A stretch of DNA of 64,000 nt from Hoeflea sp. (GCF_014359905.1 NZ_JACIYP010000014.1:1-64000), one strand, 5' to 3'. Numbered from the stretch's first letter, positions 53,034 to 62,347 are shown. Notes: generated by a model from the letters alone, not told the origin. Numbers and translations are program-made.

Positions 53034-54239
53034 TCATGGCATCCTCGACAGTCGGGCGATGCCTTCGCCGCGGATATGGCCGATGGTGGTGACGATGGCC
53101 GACCGGGCAGCACCCGTCGCAGCGGCGTCTGCACCGGGCGCGAAAGGGCTGATCGCCGCATCGGCGTCGAGCGCCAGGCAGGCAAGAGCCAGTCCCGTGG
53201 GGAACTGGGCTTCGAGCGAATGGCCGAACAGGGCGCCGATGGTACGCACGGGGGCGTCGGGGAACCGGGCCTTGAGGAACGCCCGCTCGCGCGCGCTCAG
53301 TTCCGGAAACCCGGTCGCGCCACAGAACACCACCGACTCAGCGCCGGCGCCGGTTGCGCCGGCACCCTCGGCCAGGCGGTTCAGGCGCTGCTCCAGCCGG
53401 TCCCCGTCACGCGGGCCGCGATCGGCGGCGACCGCGTCGAGCCGGGCATAGACATGGGCGCCGCGCGCCTTGGCGTGCTCGAGTGATTCGAGCACCAGAA
53501 ATGCCCCGGACGTGCCGAAATTCATGCCGTTTGCGGTGCCGTCGGCGTTCCAGAACGGCCGGTCGGGGGTCTTGCCCAGACCCTGGACGGCTTCCAGCAC
53601 CATCATCATGTCTAGGCGTTCGGCGATGAAGGCGCCGCCCACGAGGCTGTGCGTCGACTGTCCAGCGGCAATCCGGGCATGGGCGATCTCGATCGCCGAA
53701 ATGCCAGCGCCTTCCTCGCCCATCACGGTCCGGGAGGACCCGGTGACCTTGTGGACAATGGAGATGTTGCCCGCCAGCAGATTGGACAATTGCGCCAGGA
53801 ACAATGTCGGACGCAATTCGGTGGTCAGTTTCTCGTTGAGCAACTGTTCCCTGTCGTTGCGCTTGCGGCCTTCCTCGATGATCATCGTGTCGACGGAGGT
53901 GTCGCGCTCGCCGCCGCCGGCCGCCACGATCATGTCCATCGAACTGCAGGCTTCGAGATCGTCCTTGAGGCCCGCATCATCGAGCGCCAGGCCTGCGGCA
54001 TAGACGCCAAGCCGCTGCCAGTTTTCCATTTGGCGCTGATCGCCGCGACGCGGAATCTGCGCCGATCAGTCGATCTCGGGAAGCGGATGAACCGTGTAGG
54101 GCGCAAACCGCTCGCTGTCGGCATTGGCCACGGGGGGCGTGCCACCCATCAGCGCATCGTGATGGGCCTGGCGCCCGACCCCGAGGGACGTCACCAAGCC
54201 TATGCCGGTTACCACCACCTCATGGCGTTTGTCTGTCAT
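53034..54239 (-). pseudogene. fabF2XL: fabF2XL with an in-frame premature TGA (beta-ketoacyl synthase-like)
   Basis: Read from ATG 54239 (ATGA overlap with the fabZXL stop) the frame encodes a normal KAS start (VVVTGIGLVTSLGVGRQ ... FAPYTVHPLPEID). It then hits TGA at 54068-54066 (codon 58), exactly where homologues have Trp/Phe. The same frame continues intact (QIPRRGDQRQMENWQRLG ...) to 53034, 401 residues in all. No other lesion is seen. The KS nucleophile position reads TGSSRTVMGEEGAG with no Cys, so this subunit is chain-length-factor-like. The stop may be a real recent mutation, readthrough, or a sequence error. An internal ATG at 54029 could start a truncated product. Confidence 0.85.
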
Positions 54240-54721
54240 TGCCGGTCTCCTGCGGCTTTCGCCATGGCGGTCATGATGCCCACTTCGCCGGCCCGCTTGC
54301 GTACGATGTCGGCAAGCGGCACCTGATCGAAGGGAATGGTCCGAAGCTTGAGCTGGCAGTCGGCCACCTTCTTGCCGCCGCTCATGATCTTCGCCTTCGT
54401 CACCGCGTAGCCCGAGCCTTCATGCTCCAGCGTGGCGGTGATCTCAAGCGCTGCGCCGGGTGTGACGAAGTCGCGCATCTTGGCGCCGTCCACCGTCATC
54501 AGGAACGGCATCGCGGCAAATTCGGTCCTGGCGAGAATCAGGAAACCGCTGGCCTGGGCCATGGTTTCGATCAGCAGGACGCCTGGAACCAGCGGCATCC
54601 CCGGAAAATGCCCTTCAAACACCGGGCTTGCGGCGGGAACCGTAGAACTTGCGACCAGAGTGGAGCGCTCAAGGTCAAGCGCCTCGATGCAGTCGATCAT
54701 CTGGAAATATTCAAGCTGCAT
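54236..54721 (-). CDS. fabZXL: beta-hydroxyacyl-ACP dehydratase of VLCFA synthesis
   Basis: A 161-residue hot-dog-fold FabZ-type dehydratase: FEGHFPGMPLVPGVLLIETMAQ contains the catalytic His (quoted in part: GHFPGMPLVPGVLLIE), and MRDFVTPGAALEI follows. It dehydrates hydroxyacyl-AcpXL in the long-chain elongation cycle. It overlaps fabF2XL (ATGA) and lies 24 bp after acpXL. Confidence 0.92.
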   Translation of the reverse strand: MQLEYFQMIDCIEALDLERSTLVASSTVPAASPVFEGHFPGMPLVPGVLLIETMAQASGFLILARTEFAAMPFLMTVDGAKMRDFVTPGAALEITATLEHEGSGYAVTKAKIMSGGKKVADCQLKLRTIPFDQVPLADIVRKRAGEVGIMTAMAKAAGDRQ

Positions 54722-54745
54722 GGAAAAGCCCCGCCGCGCCGGGCA

Positions 54746-55030
54746 TCAACCCTTTGCGGCTCTCAGCTCGTCGATCTTGGCGCAAAGGTTGCCGAGAACG
54801 AAATACTCCTCGGTCGATGCCTTGCCGTCATTGACCTCCTGGGTCCATTTCTCAAGCGGGATCTTGATGCCGAACTCCTTGTCGACAGCAAATACGATGT
54901 CGAGGAAATCAAGGCTGTCGATGCCCAAATCGTCAATCGTGTGGCTTTCAGGGGTGATGGAATCGCGGTCAATCTCGCTGGTTTCGGCGATGATGTCGGC
55001 GACCTTGTCAAATGTTGCGGTCACGCTCAT
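54746..55030 (-). CDS. acpXL: acyl carrier protein AcpXL
   Basis: A 94-residue acyl carrier protein with the phosphopantetheine Ser in [17 protein letters not shown]. The long C-terminal part ([20 protein letters not shown]) is typical of AcpXL, which carries the 27-hydroxyoctacosanoyl group for lipid A. It is first in the minus-strand acpXL-fabZXL-fabF2XL-fabF1XL-adh-lpxXL operon, so the promoter lies in 55031-55190. Confidence 0.95.
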   Translation of the reverse strand: MSVTATFDKVADIIAETSEIDRDSITPESHTIDDLGIDSLDFLDIVFAVDKEFGIKIPLEKWTQEVNDGKASTEEYFVLGNLCAKIDELRAAKG

Positions 55031-55190
55031 GTCCTCATTGGATAATCGATTTGGGCGAAGCTATAGAAAAATCCGGCGCAAAAGCCAATGGCTTGTTTGT
55101 CCGCCGCTGCCGTGTCGTGCGATCGTGACAGATGTTTTCCACCCGCCAGGACAATCGTCCCGCCAGATTAATCACTTGTGGACTGACTTC

Positions 55191-55215
55191 GAACCGGATG
55201 GGACACATCCGGTTC
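55191..55215. terminator. hairpin between hemN and acpXL
   Basis: A perfect 10-bp stem, GAACCGGATG / CATCCGGTTC, with a 5-nt loop, 51 bp past the hemN stop. No T-tract follows on the minus strand, so factor-independent termination is uncertain. Confidence 0.5.
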
Positions 55216-55265
55216 GCTCAGACCACGAGCTCAACCCATGACATCCTCAGATAAGGCTGTCGCGA

Positions 55266-56615
55266 TCAGACTGCAAGGGAATGACGGGCGGTGCCGGTGC
55301 CGAAATAGCCATCAAATGCCGAGGCCACGGAGCGCACGAAGGGCTTGCCTCTCGGCGTGATCTGGAAAAGACCGCCGCTGAATTCGATCATGCCCTCGGT
55401 GTTGCAGTTGGCCAGATACTCGGCTTCATCGAGGATGCTCTCCGCGGCCCCGCCGAATTCGTGCCTTATGGTGGCGAAGGAAAAGGCGAAGTCGCACATC
55501 AGCAGCTCGATGATGCGGGCGCGGATGCGGTCCTCGTTCGACAGTTCAAAGCCGCGCACGACCGGAAGCCGGCCGGAATTGACCTGGCGCTGATATTCGC
55601 CGGTTGACGGCTGGTTCTGGATGTAGCCCTGCGGCAGCTGGCCGATGGAGGAAGCCCCCATGCCGATCAGCGCATCGGCGGTGTCGCTGGTGTAGCCCTG
55701 GAAATTGCGGCGCATGGAGCCCGATGCAGCGGCAATCGCCAGGCTGTCGGCGGGCAGGGCGAAATGATCGATGCCGATGGCGGTGTAGCCCGCCATGGTC
55801 AGCGTCGATGCGGCGCGGTTCATCTGCGCGAATCGCTCGGTGACATCGGGCAGCACCGATTCGTCGATCATTTTCTGGTGGGTCTTCATCCACGGGACAT
55901 GGGCATAGCCAAACAGCGCGATCCGGTCCGGGTTGAGCGTGAGAACCTGTTCGATGGTGCGGTCCACGGATTTGCGGGTCTGGTGCGGCAGGCCATAGAG
56001 AACATCGCAATTGACTGAACGCACACCGCGGGCGCGGACCTGCTCGACGACTTCGGCCGTCTGCTCGAAGGTCTGTTCGCGGTTGATGGCCTTCTGCACC
56101 TTCTCGTCGAAGTCCTGAACGCCGATCGAGGCGCGGGTCATGCCGATGGCGGCAAGTGCATCATATTTGTCGGCGGTGAGATCGTTGGGATCCATCTCGA
56201 CGCTGATCTCCGCATCGGCATCGAAATGGAATCGGCTGCGCAGCGCCTTGTCGAGAGAGATCATGTCTTCGGGGCGCAGCATTGTCGGCGACCCGCCGCC
56301 CAGGTGCAGCGCCGTGACGCGGCAGCCGGGATCGATCAGGCCTGCGAGTGTCTCCATCTCGTTTTCAAGCGCTTCGAGATAGGTTTTCAGCGGGTCGTAT
56401 TTCAGGGTCTGCTTGGTGTTGCAGCCGCAGAACCAGCACAGCCGGTCGCAATAAGGGATATGGACATAAAGCGAAAGGCTCTGCCCCGGCTTGAGTTCGC
56501 GCAGCCAGCGGGCGTAGACTTCGCCGTCGATGCCCGCATGAAAATGCGGGGCCGTCGGATAGCTGGTGTAGCGCGGCGCCGGCCCGGCATGTTTGCGGAG
56601 AAACTCTTTCTGCAT
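55266..56615 (-). CDS. hemN: oxygen-independent coproporphyrinogen III oxidase
   Basis: A 449-residue radical SAM protein of the HemN class: HIPYCDRLCWFCGCNT with the C-x3-C-x2-C cluster motif plus an extra Cys, LHLGGGSPTML and DLTADKYDALAAIGMTRAS, with the SAM-binding ASIGVQDF. It decarboxylates coproporphyrinogen III in low oxygen. The ATG at 56615 is chosen because GGGAG lies 8 nt upstream, inside the codons of a possible earlier ATG (56630). An FNR/FixK box sits 54-67 bp upstream, shared with fnrN. Confidence 0.94.
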   Translation of the reverse strand: MQKEFLRKHAGPAPRYTSYPTAPHFHAGIDGEVYARWLRELKPGQSLSLYVHIPYCDRLCWFCGCNTKQTLKYDPLKTYLEALENEMETLAGLIDPGCRVTALHLGGGSPTMLRPEDMISLDKALRSRFHFDADAEISVEMDPNDLTADKYDALAAIGMTRASIGVQDFDEKVQKAINREQTFEQTAEVVEQVRARGVRSVNCDVLYGLPHQTRKSVDRTIEQVLTLNPDRIALFGYAHVPWMKTHQKMIDESVLPDVTERFAQMNRAASTLTMAGYTAIGIDHFALPADSLAIAAASGSMRRNFQGYTSDTADALIGMGASSIGQLPQGYIQNQPSTGEYQRQVNSGRLPVVRGFELSNEDRIRARIIELLMCDFAFSFATIRHEFGGAAESILDEAEYLANCNTEGMIEFSGGLFQITPRGKPFVRSVASAFDGYFGTGTARHSLAV

Positions 56616-56668
56616 GTACCAAACTCCCATGATCAGGCTTTACATTGACCGCACGGAGCGCTCGCGCC

Positions 56669-56682
56669 TTGACTTTGATCAA
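56669..56682. promoter_or_regulatory. FNR/FixK (anaerobox) operator between hemN and fnrN
   Basis: TTGACTTTGATCAA matches the TTGA-N6-TCAA half-site pair of FNR/FnrN/FixK proteins. It lies between the divergent hemN and fnrN genes, where it can activate hemN and autoregulate fnrN under oxygen limitation. Confidence 0.88.
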
Positions 56683-56780
56683 ACCCGCTGTTCTTTGTGT
56701 CCGGACACCGATGCGCATGGAGAAAGCGGCTATGCGTTGAGGGCGCAGAGAGTGTGTGCGCCCGCGGGATCGAGGGCCTG

Positions 56781-57506
56781 ATGGACACGCACCGCAAAGA
56801 TATCCACAATTCTGAACTTCCTGTTTTGTGCCGGGCCTGCGAAGCCCGTCACCGCGGCGTGTGCGGCGCATTGTCCGCCAGCCAGCTGATCAGTCTCAAC
56901 AAGCAATCGACCCGCAAACATATCGGGGCCGGTTCCGAGCTGATCGGCGAAAGCCAGGAATCAAACAGCTACTCGAACATCATCGCCGGCGTGGTGAAGC
57001 TCACGAAAATGATGGCCGATGGGCGCCAGCAGATCGTCGGACTGCAATTCGCACCGGATTTTCTCGGCCGCCCGTTTCGCGCCGACAGCAGCATCACGGC
57101 CGATGCGGCGACCGACGTCAATGTCTGCAGCTTCCCCAGGACCGTGATCGACAGGATGATCAAGGAGACGCCGGAACTCGAGCACAAGCTGCTGGAGCAG
57201 ACGCTCAAGGAGCTGGACGAGGCGCGGGACTGGATGCTGACGCTGGGGCGCAAGACCGCATCGGAGAAGGTGGCAAGTTTTCTGTACCTGATCGCCACCC
57301 ACATCAATCCGGAATCGGACGCTGATTCGGCCAGTTTCGAATTGCCGCTGACACGATCCGACATCGCCGATTTCCTCGGTCTGACCATCGAGACGGTGAG
57401 CCGGCAGATGACCAAGCTGCGCAAGGATGGGGTGATCCTGATCCGCAACAACCGGCACATGGAAGTGCCTGATGTGGCCAGGCTGGCGGAGCGGGCGTCG
57501 CAGTAG
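56781..57506 (+). CDS. fnrN: FnrN, oxygen-sensing Crp/Fnr regulator
   Basis: A 241-residue FNR-type regulator. Cluster-ligand cysteines lie at residues 17, 20 and 28 (CRACEARHRGVC) plus Cys116 (NVCSFPRT). The C-terminal HTH reads LTRSDIADFLGLTIETVSRQ. A dimer with a [4Fe-4S] cluster would activate microaerobic genes, including hemN encoded divergently. The start at 56781 has GAGGG 5 nt upstream; the open frame before it includes the promoter region and is not coding. Confidence 0.93.
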   Translation: MDTHRKDIHNSELPVLCRACEARHRGVCGALSASQLISLNKQSTRKHIGAGSELIGESQESNSYSNIIAGVVKLTKMMADGRQQIVGLQFAPDFLGRPFRADSSITADAATDVNVCSFPRTVIDRMIKETPELEHKLLEQTLKELDEARDWMLTLGRKTASEKVASFLYLIATHINPESDADSASFELPLTRSDIADFLGLTIETVSRQMTKLRKDGVILIRNNRHMEVPDVARLAERASQ

Positions 57507-57814
57507 GCGGCCTTTCCGCGGACCTTGCCATTCCCGGATGTCCTCTTGATCGGCGCAAGGCCGTCACGTCATGGCGCCGGATCGCCGATTGCCCTGTGGA
57601 TTTTTGAAAGACCGGCTCCATTTGCATCCGGAGCGCGTGTTTCAAATTGGATGTCCGCGCCCGCCGTACCTCTCCATTTGGCAATTCCGGTCGACTATGA
57701 AACACTATCACTTCAGGTTGACACAGGGGCGCCAGGCAATCTGCACGCGATGGGGCTCTCTTGGCGGTGGGCCAATCCCGGCCGGGGACGGGTCCGAGAG
57801 AAGAAGGGGTTTGG
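57507..57814. other. intergenic region, no gene seen
   Basis: A 308-bp gap between fnrN and the frameshifted PAS-like gene. Short open frames here lack ribosome sites. A TTGACA hexamer at 57718-57723 could be part of a promoter for the next gene but no good -10 follows. Confidence 0.3.
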
Positions 57815-58517
57815 ATGCTGTCTGGACTTATCCAACAATTTGAACGCCTTGCGAGCGAACTTCTGGCAGCGGCCTATCATGAGGATGAAGCCAAGGTTGA
57901 CAGGATCGATGGTCAAATCCAGGACTTGATTGACCGGCTTTCCCGGATACGGGTTCACAGCCGCAACGATATCACGGCGCAGATCGGCTTTTTCAAGCGC
58001 CTGGCCCAGCAAAACTGCGAGGATGGCAGCAGTGTCCGGCGCTATACGGACACGATGGCGTCGTTGTTTGACCGCTACATGGATTTGAACACAGGCCTGA
58101 ACCCGGGCGGCGGCGGGTTGATGGCCGCTCCGGTGCACGAAGGCTATGACCCCTCTGTGCACGAACTGGCGTTTGATTGTCTGCAGGAGCGCGTGGCGAT
58201 CATCGGCCTCGACTATCGCTATATCTACTTGCAACAAGCCCAATGCCGCTTTTCACCAGAAGCGGGCGTCCGACTTCATCGGCCGGCATCTGTCTGAGAT
58301 GATCGACATGAAGCGGTTTCAGACACGCGCCAAGCCGCGCCTCGACCAGTGTTTTGGCGGCGCCTGCATCTGCTATGATTATGAAGTTGCCGATGCCTGC
58401 GGGTGGATGTTCGAGGTCAATTGCCGGATGACGCCCTTGCGCGGCGCGGACGGAACAAGCATCATCGGCGCGGTGCTGATCCTGTCCATGCAATCGATGT
58501 TCGCTCGCGTGAGCTGA
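57815..58517 (+). pseudogene. frameshifted PAS-like protein gene
   Basis: From ATG 57815 (AAGGGG 6 nt upstream) the frame encodes a helical N-terminus (LSGLIQQFERLASELLAAAY) and reaches a PAS-like core, ERVAIIGLDYRYIY. The matching continuation, NAAFHQKRASDFIGRHLSEM ... to FARVS at 58517, is in the +1 frame. One extra base near 58229-58232 explains the break. In the present frame translation ends at 58297 with an unrelated tail. It is either a pseudogene, a sequence error, or programmed frameshifting. The product would be a small cytosolic sensor-like protein of unknown role. Confidence 0.75.
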
Positions 58518-58867
58518 GGCGTCATGCGCTTTCGGGCGCAGTCGCGACGCCTGGCCTGGTCCGCGTCCCATGTCGCATCACCCCCTCCGCAACGCTTCCC
58601 ATCGCAACGGCGATCGTGACGCAATGCATTGACGTTTACGTGAACGTCAATGTTTGATAATTGACAAAACAGAACCTGTCGCATTCCGGCTCGACTTCGC
58701 GCGTGTCATTTGCCATGACAGGAGGAACCGGCCGCAAGGCCAATTGGTGCGCCTGGACCCTGAAACGGAGATCCTGGCAATGTGGGAGCATCAATATCCG
58801 GTGGTGGAGCGGTCTGGCGCGCCAGGCTTGGACCAGCGCCGGTCTGATCAAGAGATGAGGATGACCG
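58518..58867. other. intergenic region upstream of ETF-QO
   Basis: A 350-bp gap that carries the palindrome at 58627-58652 and the ETF-QO promoter and leader. No gene was recognised in it; short open frames lack family features. Confidence 0.35.
58627..58652 (+). promoter_or_regulatory. LiuR-like palindrome upstream of ETF-QO
   Basis: CATTGACGTT-TACGTG-AACGTCAATG is a perfect 10-bp inverted repeat with a 6-bp centre. The ACGT-rich dyad resembles operators of MerR-family LiuR regulators of branched-chain amino acid and fatty acid catabolism, whose regulons can include ETF-QO. It sits 216-241 bp before the start codon. Confidence 0.6.
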
Positions 58868-60532
58868 ATGACTGAAGTTGCTGAGATTGCCGAACGCGAA
58901 AGCATGGAATTTGACGTGGTGATCGTCGGCGCCGGACCGGCAGGGCTGTCTTCGGCCATAAGGCTGAAGCAGGTCAATCCGGATCTGACGGTCGTTGTGC
59001 TGGAGAAGGGCGGCGAAGTCGGCGCGCATATCCTCTCGGGCGCCGTGGTCGATCCGATCGGCATCGACAAGCTCATCCCCGACTGGCGCGACGATCCCGA
59101 CCACCCGTTCAAGACGCCGGTCACCGACGACCATTTCCTGGTTCTGGGGCCGGCCGGTTCGGTGCGCCTGCCCAATTTCCTGATGCCGCCCCTGATGGGC
59201 AATCACGGCAATTTCATCGTTTCGCTGTCCAATGTCACCAAATGGCTTGCCGAGCGCGCCGAGGCGCTGGGCGTGGAGATCTATCCCGGCTTCGCCGCCA
59301 CCGAGGTGCTGACCGACGAGGCGGGCGCGGTCATCGGCGTCGCCACCGGCGACATGGGCATCGAGCGCAACGGCGAGCCCGGCCCCGGCTACGCCCGCGG
59401 CATGGCGCTGCTCGGCAAATACGTGCTGATCGGCGAGGGCGTGCGCGGATCGCTCGCCAAGCAGCTGATCTCCCGCTTCAAGCTCGATCAGGACCGCGAG
59501 CCGCAGAAATACGGCATCGGCCTTAAGGAGCTGTGGCAGGTCAAGCCCGAGCATCACCGCCCCGGCCTGGTGCAGCACTCCTTCGGCTGGCCGCTCGGCA
59601 TCAAGACCGGCGGCGGCTCGTTCCTCTACCATCTCGAGGACAACCAGGTGGCCGTGGGTTTCGTCGTCCACCTCAACTACAAGAACCCCTACGTCTCCCC
59701 GTTCGAGGAGTTCCAGCGCTTCAAGACCCATGCGGCGATCGCCCCGGTGTTCGAGGGCGGCAAGCGGATCGGCTACGGCGCGCGCGCCATTTCCGAAGGC
59801 GGCTGGCAGTCGGTCCCCAAGCTCGCCTTCCCGGGCGGCGCGCTGATCGGCTGTTCGGCCGGCTTCGTCAATGTCGCCCGCATCAAGGGCTCGCACAACG
59901 CCATGCTGTCGGGAATCATGGCGGCCGAGCATGTGGCGGACGCGATCGCCGCGGGCCGGGCGCAGGACACGCTGGAGAGCTACGAGGCCGCCTGGCGCGG
60001 CTCCGAGATCGGCACGGACCTCAAGAAGGTGCGCAACGTCAAGCCGCTGTGGTCGAAGCTCGGCACCATCGGCGGCGTGGCTCTGGGCGGGCTCGACATG
60101 TGGCTCAACACGCTCTTCGGCGTCTCGCCCTTCGGCACCATGAAGCACGGCAAGCCGGATTACGCCGCGCTCGAACCGGCCGCCCAACACACCAGGATCG
60201 ACTACCCCAGGCCCGACGGCGTTCTGACCTTCGACCGGCTGTCCTCGGTGTTCCTGTCCAACACCAACCACGAGGAAGATCAGCCGGTGCACCTGCAGGT
60301 CAAGGACATGGCGCTGCAGAAGAACTCCGAGCACGACGTCTATGCAGGACCCTCGCAACGCTATTGCCCGGCCGGCGTCTACGAATGGGTGGAAACCGAT
60401 GGCGTGCCCACCTTCGTCATCAACGCCCAGAACTGCGTCCACTGCAAGACCTGCGACATCAAGGACCCCAACCAGAACATCAACTGGGTCCCGCCCCAGG
60501 GCGGCGAGGGGCCGGTCTATACGAATATGTGA
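58868..60532 (+). CDS. electron-transfer flavoprotein:ubiquinone oxidoreductase
   Basis: A 554-residue ETF-QO. FDVVIVGAGPAGLSSAIRL is the FAD-binding motif, KTGGGSFLYHLEDNQVAVGF and AFPGGALIGCSAGFVNVARI are family stretches, and the C-terminal single [4Fe-4S] site is CVHCKTCDIKDPNQNINW plus the earlier RYCPAGVYEW Cys. It passes electrons from ETF (acyl-CoA, dimethylglycine/sarcosine dehydrogenases) to ubiquinone at the inner membrane. Such a link is useful when betaine is broken down via dimethylglycine. GAGG lies before ATG 58868. Confidence 0.95.
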   Translation: MTEVAEIAERESMEFDVVIVGAGPAGLSSAIRLKQVNPDLTVVVLEKGGEVGAHILSGAVVDPIGIDKLIPDWRDDPDHPFKTPVTDDHFLVLGPAGSVRLPNFLMPPLMGNHGNFIVSLSNVTKWLAERAEALGVEIYPGFAATEVLTDEAGAVIGVATGDMGIERNGEPGPGYARGMALLGKYVLIGEGVRGSLAKQLISRFKLDQDREPQKYGIGLKELWQVKPEHHRPGLVQHSFGWPLGIKTGGGSFLYHLEDNQVAVGFVVHLNYKNPYVSPFEEFQRFKTHAAIAPVFEGGKRIGYGARAISEGGWQSVPKLAFPGGALIGCSAGFVNVARIKGSHNAMLSGIMAAEHVADAIAAGRAQDTLESYEAAWRGSEIGTDLKKVRNVKPLWSKLGTIGGVALGGLDMWLNTLFGVSPFGTMKHGKPDYAALEPAAQHTRIDYPRPDGVLTFDRLSSVFLSNTNHEEDQPVHLQVKDMALQKNSEHDVYAGPSQRYCPAGVYEWVETDGVPTFVINAQNCVHCKTCDIKDPNQNINWVPPQGGEGPVYTNM

Positions 60533-60799
60533 GGGGCGGGGCAGGGCGCGGCGCGCGGATGCGCCGTGCTCGAAGCTGCACCTTTGTGATGGCGGGGTTG
60601 AGGAACAGCAAGCCGCATTGCTCGGCTTTGGGGCCTTTGGCCTTTGTGGCCGTGGTTCCTCACGGACTTGAGCGGATGTGTGTGCGCAAGCTCTGAGGCT
60701 GCATCGCAGCTTCATGAATGCGGACTTTGGTGTGCCACATCGGATCATGACGGGCGCAACCGAGCAGCCTGAACCCCTCTTGCGCCGGAAACCCGTGCG

Positions 60800-61354
60800 T
60801 TAGGCGGCACTCTTCCATTCGAGCGGGGTGACGTAAACGATGCTGTCGCCAGCACTGACCATCACATCGCCGTCCTGAATATTGACCTGGAGCTTCATCG
60901 CGCGGTTTGCCGGTTTCGCGAGTTTTGCCAGTTCACCGGTGTCTTTCTCGGAAAAACTGGTCACTTGGAGATTGTCGAAGCGGGTAGTGCTGGTTTTCAT
61001 CTTGTCCCACCACATCTCGGCCGTCCTGCCGCCGTAAGGATAGACGATCACCTTTTTGGCCTTGCCGCAGGATTGGCGCAGCACTTTTTCGCTGGGACAC
61101 CCAAGCGCCACCCACACATCAAGCTCGCCGGTCAGGCTCTTCTGCCAGATGTCCGGCTCGTCATCGGTTGAAAGCCCCTTTGTCATTTCCAGATGCTCAT
61201 GGGCATTGAGCGCAAACGCCAGAATGCGTACCATTAGCCGTTCATCTGTCTCGGAAGGGTGTTTTGCGACGGTCAGTTTATGGGTTTCGTAATAGTGACG
61301 ATCCATGTCGGAGATCGAAAGGTCGACTTTATAGATAGTGGCATTTTGCGCCAT
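60800..61354 (-). CDS. yaeQ: YaeQ family protein
   Basis: A 184-residue YaeQ protein: IYKVDLSISDMDRHYYETH at the N-terminus, SETDERLMVRILAFALNA, LDVWVALGCPSEKVLRQSC and RTAEMWWDK. The PD-(D/E)xK-like fold is known, but its function is not. The start at 61354 matches the family N-terminus; the open frame upstream is not conserved. It stands alone. Confidence 0.9.
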   Translation of the reverse strand: MAQNATIYKVDLSISDMDRHYYETHKLTVAKHPSETDERLMVRILAFALNAHEHLEMTKGLSTDDEPDIWQKSLTGELDVWVALGCPSEKVLRQSCGKAKKVIVYPYGGRTAEMWWDKMKTSTTRFDNLQVTSFSEKDTGELAKLAKPANRAMKLQVNIQDGDVMVSAGDSIVYVTPLEWKSAA

Positions 61355-61804
61355 GAGATGTCCCAAGAATTCAAAGATCAGGATGCTTACTGCGTCTGAT
61401 GCCATTGTGAAAGCAGATAAAAAGGCCGCAGATAAGGGGGCGAACAGGTGTCAGCAAGGTGTGGGACCGGACCTCGCATGATGGGTGGTCCTTGCCAGGC
61501 CAAGGCCTTGGCGTAACGCGCACACTCGTCATCTCGGCGGAGAGGCTTTCCCAAACGGCCAAAGTTGAAGCGTCAAGGCTGAGGAAAAATGGGGTGTTCC
61601 ATCGACCCGGGCGGGTATGATATTGGGACAAGGATCAGGGCAGGAAACGGCCCTTGGCAGACATGGTTCCAGCCGAACAAGCGCGACGATAAATCGCTGA
61701 AGGCAGTGGGTGTATTTGGGATTTCAGAGGCGTTAAAATGCCGCGCCACGCGCGTTGAGTGCGGGGTGCGCGATATGGTATCTTTCAATAAGACAAGGGC
61801 GAAC
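61355..61804. other. intergenic region, no gene supported
   Basis: About 450 bp between yaeQ and the flavin-reductase-like gene. Open frames exist on both strands but none has a ribosome site or recognisable product. A frame in phase with the downstream gene extends back to 61589, but the flavin reductase domain begins only after 61805. Confidence 0.35.
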
Positions 61805-62347
61805 ATGGAACCTCTGGCGCTCAGCAAGGCCTTCACGCTGCTCGAACCGGGCCCGGTCGTTCTGGTCACGACCCATGACGGCCGCAAGCCAAATATCATG
61901 ACTATCACCTGGACCATGGTGCGGGGGTTTTCGGCGGAGTTCGCGATGACGACCGGGCCGTGGAACCACTCCTATCGCGCGCTTCGTGACTCCAGGGAAT
62001 GCGTGCTCGCCATCCCTACGGTGGACCTGATCGACACGGCCGTCGGCATCGGCACCTGCTCCGGAGAGGATACCGACAAGTTCGAGAAATTTCGCCTCAC
62101 CCCGCTGCCCGCCCGATATGTCCAAGCCCCGCTGATTGGTGAATGTCTCGCCAATATCGAATGCAGGGTCGTCGACATCATCGAGCGATACAGCATTGTG
62201 CTGCTCGAAGGCGTGGCTGCTTATGTCGATAGCACTCGAACGGAGAAGAGAATGCTCCATGCGGTTGGCGATGGCTCCTTCATCGTCGACGGAGCCAGGA
62301 TCGACCGACGGGAGATGATGCGTTCAAAACTGCCGAGCGGTGTCTAG
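61805..62347 (+). CDS. flavin reductase-like domain protein
   Basis: A 180-residue protein of the flavin reductase/FMN-binding split-barrel family: SKAFTLLEPGPVVLVTTHDG, NIMTITWTMVRGFSAEFAM, NHSYRALRDSRECVLAIP and ECLANIECRVVDII. It probably binds FMN; the substrate is unknown. The start at 61805 (AAGG 7 nt upstream) is preferred over an in-frame ATG at 61775. Confidence 0.82.
   Translation: MEPLALSKAFTLLEPGPVVLVTTHDGRKPNIMTITWTMVRGFSAEFAMTTGPWNHSYRALRDSRECVLAIPTVDLIDTAVGIGTCSGEDTDKFEKFRLTPLPARYVQAPLIGECLANIECRVVDIIERYSIVLLEGVAAYVDSTRTEKRMLHAVGDGSFIVDGARIDRREMMRSKLPSGV

Noticed and set aside
54066-54068. Selenocysteine at the TGA of fabF2XL
   Set aside because: Homologues have an aromatic residue there, the position is not catalytic, and no SECIS-type hairpin was recognised just downstream.
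58706-60748. Very long open frame (680 codons) antisense to ETF-QO
   Set aside because: It is a GC-rich shadow of the real gene: low-complexity Arg/His/Ala/Gly composition, no family similarity, no ribosome site, while the plus strand is clearly ETF-QO.
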